Origin: Gallionella sp.
Lineage (GTDB): Bacteria; Pseudomonadota; Gammaproteobacteria; Burkholderiales; Gallionellaceae
Direction: 5' to 3'
DNA length: 37,257 bases
Assembly (NCBI GenBank): GCA_030652475.1
Contig: JAUSAO010000002.1
Coordinates: forward strand, 1-37,257
Below, piece after piece: positions 33,219 to 37,257 of this stretch. Below the pieces are notes generated by a model. It saw only the letters and a program-made list of their open reading frames with translations. It had not been told where the DNA came from and searched no databases. The position numbers and the translations under genes are program-made. The stretch's first letter is position 1. Every line of letters starts with the position of its first letter.

Positions 33219-33889
33219 TGAAGAATGCCGTCGTCCTGTTGTCGGGTGGGCTGGATTCGGCAACGGTGCTGGCGATGGCGCGTGCCCAGGGCTATGACTG
33301 CTATGCACTCAGCGTGGATTACGGGCAGCGCCATCATTCAGAGCTGGCCGCATCGCAGCGCGTTTCCGACGCGCTGGGAGCGTGTGAACACCGGGTGGTA
33401 AGCATTGATCTTACCGGCTTTGGCGGTTCGGCTTTGACGGACAACAATATTGCCGTGCCGCAACATGCCTCGGCAGGCATTCCGCTGACTTACGTTCCGG
33501 CACGTAATACCATCATGCTTTCGCTGGCGCTGGCCTGGGCCGAGGTGCTGCACGCACAGGATATTTTCATCGGTGTGAATGCGGTGGACTATTCAGGCTA
33601 TCCCGATTGTCGCCCGGCCTACATTGAAGCGTTTGAACGCATGGCCAATCTGGCCACTCAGGCCGCAGTCGAGGGACACCCGCTTACCTTGCATGCGCCG
33701 TTGTTACACCTGTCTAAGGCGGAGATCATTCAGCGTGGGAATCTGCTGGGCGTGAACTATGCGATGACGGTTTCCTGTTACCAGGCAGATGAGCAAGGCC
33801 GTGCATGCGGCTTATGCGATTCTTGCCGTTTGCGCCGTGCCGGGTTTGCTGCTGCAGGTGTGGTGGATCCAACACGCTACGTCAATTAG
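33218..33889 (+). CDS. queC: 7-cyano-7-deazaguanine synthase
   Basis: A 223-residue PP-loop ATPase converting 7-carboxy-7-deazaguanine to preQ0, the next step after QueE. The P-loop-like motif SGGLDS is at 9-14, and the C-terminal zinc site is formed by the cysteines in SCYQAD and [10 protein letters not shown]. The start ATG 33218 overlaps the queE stop (TGATG) with AGG six bases upstream; the ATG eight codons earlier lacks a ribosome binding site and breaks the family N terminus. Last gene of the tol-pal-que cluster. Confidence 0.96.
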   Translation: MKNAVVLLSGGLDSATVLAMARAQGYDCYALSVDYGQRHHSELAASQRVSDALGACEHRVVSIDLTGFGGSALTDNNIAVPQHASAGIPLTYVPARNTIMLSLALAWAEVLHAQDIFIGVNAVDYSGYPDCRPAYIEAFERMANLATQAAVEGHPLTLHAPLLHLSKAEIIQRGNLLGVNYAMTVSCYQADEQGRACGLCDSCRLRRAGFAAAGVVDPTRYVN

Positions 33890-33989
33890 TTGACGGATAC
33901 CCATGGGCTGCGCTCGCTCAAAAACACTGTGTCGAAGTTAATAAAAGTGCGCGCTGCTATATTTTATTCATCAAGTTTGTAATTCTGCA

Positions 33990-34017
33990 TTGACAGGGCG
34001 TGCGAAATACGTATAAT
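33990..34017 (+). promoter_or_regulatory. Consensus sigma-70 promoter of the tRNA-Lys/tRNA-Thr unit
   Basis: TTGACA (33990-33995) and TATAAT (34012-34017) are both perfect consensus hexamers with a 16-bp spacer. A GC-rich discriminator (CGCGCTCC) follows, the usual mark of stringently controlled stable-RNA promoters. Transcription would start about 10 nt before the tRNA-Lys 5' end. The preceding 33890-33989 shows nothing I can name. Confidence 0.88.
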
Positions 34018-34033
34018 TCGCGCTCCTTTGCAG

Positions 34034-34109
34034 GGGTCGGTAGCTCAGCCGGTAGAGCAGCGGACTTTTAATCCGTTGGTCGCGAGTTCGAATCTCGCCC
34101 GACCCACCA
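34034..34109 (+). tRNA. tRNA-Lys (UUU)
   Basis: A complete 76-nt cloverleaf with acceptor GGGTCGG/CCGACCC, anticodon TTT at 34067-34069 in the loop CTTTTAA, T-arm GCGAG-TTCGAAT-CTCGC and encoded CCA. It is first of two tRNAs behind a consensus promoter. Confidence 0.97.
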
Positions 34110-34136
34110 GGTATCTTTAGTATCAAGCTTCAACAA

Positions 34137-34212
34137 GCCGCTTTAGCTCAGTTGGTAGAGCAACCGCCTTGTAAGCGGTAGGTCGTCAGTTCGAATCCGA
34201 CAAGCGGCACCA
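34137..34212 (+). tRNA. tRNA-Thr (UGU)
   Basis: A complete 76-nt cloverleaf with acceptor GCCGCTT/AAGCGGC, anticodon TGT at 34170-34172 in the loop CTTGTAA, and encoded CCA. It is separated by 27 nt from tRNA-Lys and followed by an intrinsic terminator, so both come from one short transcript. Confidence 0.96.
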
Positions 34213-34220
34213 GTATTCAT

Positions 34221-34248
34221 AAGCCTTGCAGCGATGCGAGGCTTTTTT
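34221..34248 (+). terminator. Intrinsic terminator of the tRNA unit
   Basis: AAGCCTTGCA (34221-34230) pairs with TGCGAGGCTT, leaving one T-G wobble and a short GCGA-type loop, and runs into TTTTTT. It begins 8 nt after the tRNA-Thr CCA end. Confidence 0.85.
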
Positions 34249-34430
34249 ACATCTGAATGTTCGTGATGCATGGCCTGCCGGAAACGCTGATTTTTGATGA
34301 CGTGCCGTACTCGACGAGCGCTTTCAGGCAATGCAGCCGGGGCTGGGAAAGCTGTTTGTGCAGGGTTTTGTCACAACGCAGGAGCATTGGGTTGTACAAT
34401 CGACCACAATAACCTCGTTTGATTGGCTTC
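34249..34430. other. Unassigned gap before the hemerythrin diguanylate cyclase
   Basis: This 182-bp stretch has no gene I can support. Two plus-strand frames show short coding-like pieces: GLPETLIFDDVPYSTSAF near 34278, and after a frame change MQPGLGKLFVQGF near 34332. The second stays open to about 34443. This could be the decayed end of a gene, but I cannot name it. No convincing promoter or ribosome binding site precedes the cyclase start. Confidence 0.3.
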
Positions 34431-35906
34431 ATGATATCCAATAACGTAATATTTCCCTGGAATGCAAATTTTGAAACGGGCGTGCCCGTTCTCGATGAGC
34501 AACATAAGAAGCTGGTCGATTTGCTGAATCAGCTGGCCGTGCATTTCACTTGTGAAACCGATGCACTTGAATTGCATCGAGTGTTTGATGAGTTGACCAA
34601 CTACACTCTTTATCACTTCAAAACTGAGGAAGGCGTCTGGGCGCAATATCTGCCTGCGGATGAAATGACCAGTGTGCACACGAAGGTGCATCAGGACTTT
34701 CTGGATGCGGTGCTTGAGCTTAAAGGCCAGCAGGGCATATTACCCGCTGAGCAGCTTGCCGATAAGATAGTTTCATTCCTGACACATTGGCTGGCTTTTC
34801 ATATTCTTGAATCCGATAAACATATGGCGAAAATCGTGCTTGGCCTGCAACGGGGCATGACATTGCAGCAAGCAAAGGAAAACGCTCTCGCAGATATGAG
34901 CGGTGCGACGGGGGTGTTGGTGGATACCTTCCTCAGCATGTATGACAACCTGGCATCACGAACCATGCAATTGATGCGCGAGATTGCCGAGCGTCAGCGG
35001 GTGGAAGCACGCTTGAAATTATCCAAAAAGGTCATCGACAGTACGCTGGAGGCTATTTTTATCACCGATGCGAAAGGTCTGATTATCGATGCCAATCCTG
35101 CGTTTTGTCTTGAAGTGCAACGCGAGCAGGAAACGATGATCGGGATGCACATCAGGCAAATCAGGCCGGAATTCTTCGGCCAGGAAAAAATGGAAGAAGT
35201 CTGGAAGGCTGCGACTGAGAGCGGACACTGGGCGGGTGAAATACTGGGGCGTGATGCGGGGGGAGACATGGAGGCGGTCTGGCTTTCGCTGACCGCCATT
35301 AAAAATGATCAGAGTGTCATTACTCACTATGTCGGGCTGTCTTCCTCCATTTCGCTGTTGATTCAACGCCAGCACAGACTGGAAGATGTAGCGCAGCATG
35401 ATGTGTTAACCGGTTTGCCCAACCGCCGGCTGTTGCGTGACCGGCTCGGTCAGGCCATCGTGCACAGCAATCGCAGCGGGCGCTTCCTGGCGGTGTGTTA
35501 TCTTGATCTGGACGGGTTCAAACAGGTCAACGATACGCTGGGGCACCATGCGGGCGACCAGGTGTTGTGCACTGTTTCAGTACGCCTGAATAAGCTGTTG
35601 CGCGGTGAGGATACCGTTGCACGTCTGGGTGGCGATGAATTTGTTTTGCTGTTGGGTGATCTGGATGGGGAAGAGGATGCCGGTCTGTTGCTGAACAGGC
35701 TGTTGCAGGATATCGCACAGCCGATACCGTTCAATGGCACGCCCGTCAAGGTAACCGCCAGCATAGGTGTCACGCTTTATCCCCGTGATCAGAGTACAGA
35801 TGAACAGTTGCTGATGCACGCCGATGAGGCGATGTATGCCGCAAAAAACAATGGAAAATCACGTTACCATTTCTTCAGCGTTGACCAGGTTCCATCCGGG
35901 AAATAA
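34431..35906 (+). CDS. Bacteriohemerythrin-PAS-GGDEF diguanylate cyclase
   Basis: A 491-residue cytoplasmic signalling protein. The N-terminal hemerythrin domain (about 1-135) keeps the full di-iron ligand set: H25, H62 and E66 (HxxxE), H83 and H87 (HxxxH), H124 and D129 (HxxxxD). It should bind oxygen or sense redox state. A linker helix leads to a PAS domain (about 205-325) and a GGDEF domain with GGDEF at 400-404 and an RxxD inhibition site (391-394) five residues ahead. It should make cyclic di-GMP in response to oxygen. The start ATG 34431 gives the normal hemerythrin N terminus; TTG 34419 is an alternative. It is followed by ppsR after 52 bp. Confidence 0.93.
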   Translation: MISNNVIFPWNANFETGVPVLDEQHKKLVDLLNQLAVHFTCETDALELHRVFDELTNYTLYHFKTEEGVWAQYLPADEMTSVHTKVHQDFLDAVLELKGQQGILPAEQLADKIVSFLTHWLAFHILESDKHMAKIVLGLQRGMTLQQAKENALADMSGATGVLVDTFLSMYDNLASRTMQLMREIAERQRVEARLKLSKKVIDSTLEAIFITDAKGLIIDANPAFCLEVQREQETMIGMHIRQIRPEFFGQEKMEEVWKAATESGHWAGEILGRDAGGDMEAVWLSLTAIKNDQSVITHYVGLSSSISLLIQRQHRLEDVAQHDVLTGLPNRRLLRDRLGQAIVHSNRSGRFLAVCYLDLDGFKQVNDTLGHHAGDQVLCTVSVRLNKLLRGEDTVARLGGDEFVLLLGDLDGEEDAGLLLNRLLQDIAQPIPFNGTPVKVTASIGVTLYPRDQSTDEQLLMHADEAMYAAKNNGKSRYHFFSVDQVPSGK

Positions 35907-35958
35907 GGGGCGCCGTCGTGAGCTGATAACAAGGTGAAAACGATGTGAAAGTTGAGCT

Positions 35959-36786
35959 ATGAAGGCAGCGAGCCGCACGATAATTTACATTTCGGACGGG
36001 ACCGGCATTACAGCGGAAACCCTGGGCAAGGGCCTGCTCTCGCAATTTGAGGGTATCGAATTCCGTTATGTGCATTACCCTTTTACAGACAGTCTGGAGA
36101 AGGCGGCTGTCTGTTTGCGACATATCGCTGATCTGAATCAGCGGGAGGGGGTACGCCCCTTGCTGATCATGACCATGACAGACCCGCAAGTCAGCGCGTT
36201 GCTGCGTCAGGCGGATGCGCTGTTGCTGGATGTGTTCGAAGCGTTCATAGGGCATCTGGAACAGGAGTTGGGCCAGCGTGCCACGCGTGTTGCAGGCCGC
36301 AGCCACGGGCAGGAAAATCACGAATATGCCCGGCGCATTGCCGCGATGAATTTTGCCATGGCACACGATGACGGCATCAGCAGTGCCGATCTGAAGAATG
36401 CCGATGTGATCCTGGTGGGCGTGTCTCGCAGTGGAAAGACCCCGGCCAGCCTGTATCTGTCGCTGCATTTCGGTCTCAAGGCCGCCAATTATCCGCTGAT
36501 ACCGGAAGACTTTGAGCGTGACTGTTTGCCTGCTTCCCTGTTGCCGTTTCGCGATAAACTGTTCGGGCTGACCATCGCGCCTGAACAGTTGCATCGTATT
36601 CGTGAGGAGCGCCGTCCCGGCAGCCATTATGCCTCGCTGGATAATTGCCGCTTCGAAGCGGCGGCGGCTGAAAGTCTGATGCGGCGCGCAGGTATCGCCC
36701 AATTTGATATGACTGCGCGCTCGATTGAGGAGATGGCGGTACATCTGTTGCAGGCCATTCGCAAGCGATCCCATACGGATTCATAG
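35959..36786 (+). CDS. ppsR: Phosphoenolpyruvate synthase regulatory kinase/pyrophosphorylase (PpsR)
   Basis: A 275-residue DUF299 protein, the bifunctional enzyme that inactivates PEP synthase by ADP-dependent phosphorylation and reactivates it by phosphate-dependent dephosphorylation. The conserved N terminus IIYISDGTGITAETLGKGLL and the P-loop GVSRSGKT (154-161) are present, with TPASLYLSLHFGLKAANYPL following. Its target gene, ppsA, starts 26 nt downstream on the same strand, so enzyme and regulator are co-transcribed; in E. coli the pair is divergent. Confidence 0.95.
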   Translation: MKAASRTIIYISDGTGITAETLGKGLLSQFEGIEFRYVHYPFTDSLEKAAVCLRHIADLNQREGVRPLLIMTMTDPQVSALLRQADALLLDVFEAFIGHLEQELGQRATRVAGRSHGQENHEYARRIAAMNFAMAHDDGISSADLKNADVILVGVSRSGKTPASLYLSLHFGLKAANYPLIPEDFERDCLPASLLPFRDKLFGLTIAPEQLHRIREERRPGSHYASLDNCRFEAAAAESLMRRAGIAQFDMTARSIEEMAVHLLQAIRKRSHTDS

Positions 36787-36812
36787 TAATAAAATTCAAA
36801 AGGAGAATCGGC

Positions 36813-37257
36813 ATGCATCCTTATGTGATTTCGTTTGCATCATTAGGCATCGCGGACATTGCGCAAGTAGGTGGCAAGAATGCCTCGCTGGGCGAGATGA
36901 TCAGTAAGCTGGGGGAAATGGGTGTCTGTGTGCCGGGCGGGTTTGCCACTACGGCGCAGGCTTACCGGGATTTCCTGGCGGTCAACGGGCTGGATGGACG
37001 CATCGCGCAAGCCTTGTCCACGCTGGATGTGGCGGATGTCAATGCGCTGGCCGACACGGGTGCGAAGATACGCAGCTGGATAGGCGCTGCATCGCTGCCT
37101 TTGAGGCTGGAACAGGAGATACGGCAGCACTATGCACGGCTGGCTGATGAAGGTGAGGGCAGTTTCGCGGTGCGTTCTTCCGCTACCGCAGAAGACCTGG
37201 CCGATGCTTCGTTCGCAGGTCAGCAGGAAACTTTTCTGAATATCCACGGTGTAGACA
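36813..37257 (+). CDS. ppsA: Phosphoenolpyruvate synthase, 5' part (cut by the window edge)
   Basis: The first 148 codons of PEP synthase, which makes phosphoenolpyruvate from pyruvate and ATP in gluconeogenesis. The N-terminal ATP-binding domain is evident: VGGKNASLGEMI (about 19-30), VPGGFATTAQAYRDFL and FAVRSSATAEDLADASFAGQQET. AGGAG (36801-36805) lies 7 nt before the ATG. The frame runs open through the right edge; the remaining roughly 640 residues, including the catalytic histidine domain, lie outside. It is directly preceded by its regulator ppsR. Confidence 0.95.
   Translation, partial: MHPYVISFASLGIADIAQVGGKNASLGEMISKLGEMGVCVPGGFATTAQAYRDFLAVNGLDGRIAQALSTLDVADVNALADTGAKIRSWIGAASLPLRLEQEIRQHYARLADEGEGSFAVRSSATAEDLADASFAGQQETFLNIHGVD

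Noticed and set aside
33890-34033. Possible riboswitch or small RNA near queC
   Set aside because: The stretch is downstream of the queuosine genes and contains the tRNA promoter; no preQ1-like fold is visible.
34143-34331. Minus-strand open frame with the peptide CRIRTDDLPLTRR
   Set aside because: It is the antisense of the tRNA-Thr gene and its terminator; this peptide is a well-known artefact of translating tRNA genes.

Overview
The window reads as chromosomal DNA of a betaproteobacterium. The evidence is the set of housekeeping neighbourhoods: rpsU-yqeY-dnaG-rpoD, a minus-strand M23 peptidase-anmK pair divergent from tyrS, yebC-ruvC-(prenyltransferase)-ruvA-ruvB, ybgC-tolQRAB-pal-cpoB-queE-queC, and a tandem ppsR-ppsA. 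A member of the Nitrosomonadales (Gallionellaceae-like) would fit, but that placement is inference from gene order and protein style only.

Layout. (1) 1-4590 is an accessory, defence-like patch. It holds a type I methyltransferase gene (hsdM) carrying a palindromic repeat in its coding sequence, and an hsdS whose 5' half is gone and whose remaining frame starts inside an 81-bp inverted-repeat element. Next come a three-gene toxin-antitoxin-chaperone module (MqsR-type toxin, MqsA-type antitoxin with a long C-terminal tail, SecB-like chaperone) and a small RNA ligase. No hsdR is present in the window. The toxin-antitoxin-chaperone stretch and the recognition part of hsdS look AT-richer than their surroundings. 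(2) 4757-7177, minus strand: M23 peptidase then anmK, a cell-wall remodelling and recycling pair. (3) 7382-13544: tyrS, then the macromolecular-synthesis operon rpsU-yqeY-dnaG-rpoD. A CAU-anticodon tRNA (probably tRNA-Ile2) starts 8 nt after rpoD and is followed by a terminator. (4) 13637-21394: a membrane-anchored glutaredoxin-like protein, hrpA, maeB, a 74-residue helical protein and a zinc-binding (CZB) diguanylate cyclase. (5) 21457-23584, minus strand: a HerA-like ATPase and an orphan ParA-like ATPase. (6) 23660-27979: yebC, ruvC, a UbiA/MenA-like prenyltransferase, ruvA, ruvB and ybgC, mostly overlapping. (7) 28104-33889: tolQ-tolR-tolA-tolB-pal-cpoB-queE-queC. (8) 34034-34212: tRNA-Lys and tRNA-Thr behind a consensus promoter. 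(9) 34431-37257: a hemerythrin-PAS-GGDEF cyclase, ppsR and the 5' end of ppsA, which is cut by the window edge.

The main system of interest is at 2414-4586. An RNase toxin, a zinc-finger/HTH antitoxin with a candidate chaperone-addiction tail and a SecB-like chaperone overlap in one transcription unit. A perfect palindrome covers the toxin start codon, and an RNA ligase gene follows 50 nt downstream. MqsR-type toxin-antitoxin-chaperone modules are already a known class; the adjacency to an RNA ligase is what looks less familiar. A second theme is repeats that have invaded genes: palindromic units in hsdM and at the left edge, an inverted-repeat element at the broken end of hsdS, and a heptamer array that now supplies the start of ruvC.

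No gene-free stretch longer than about 220 bases exists in the window. I saw no CRISPR array, rRNA or complete insertion sequence.
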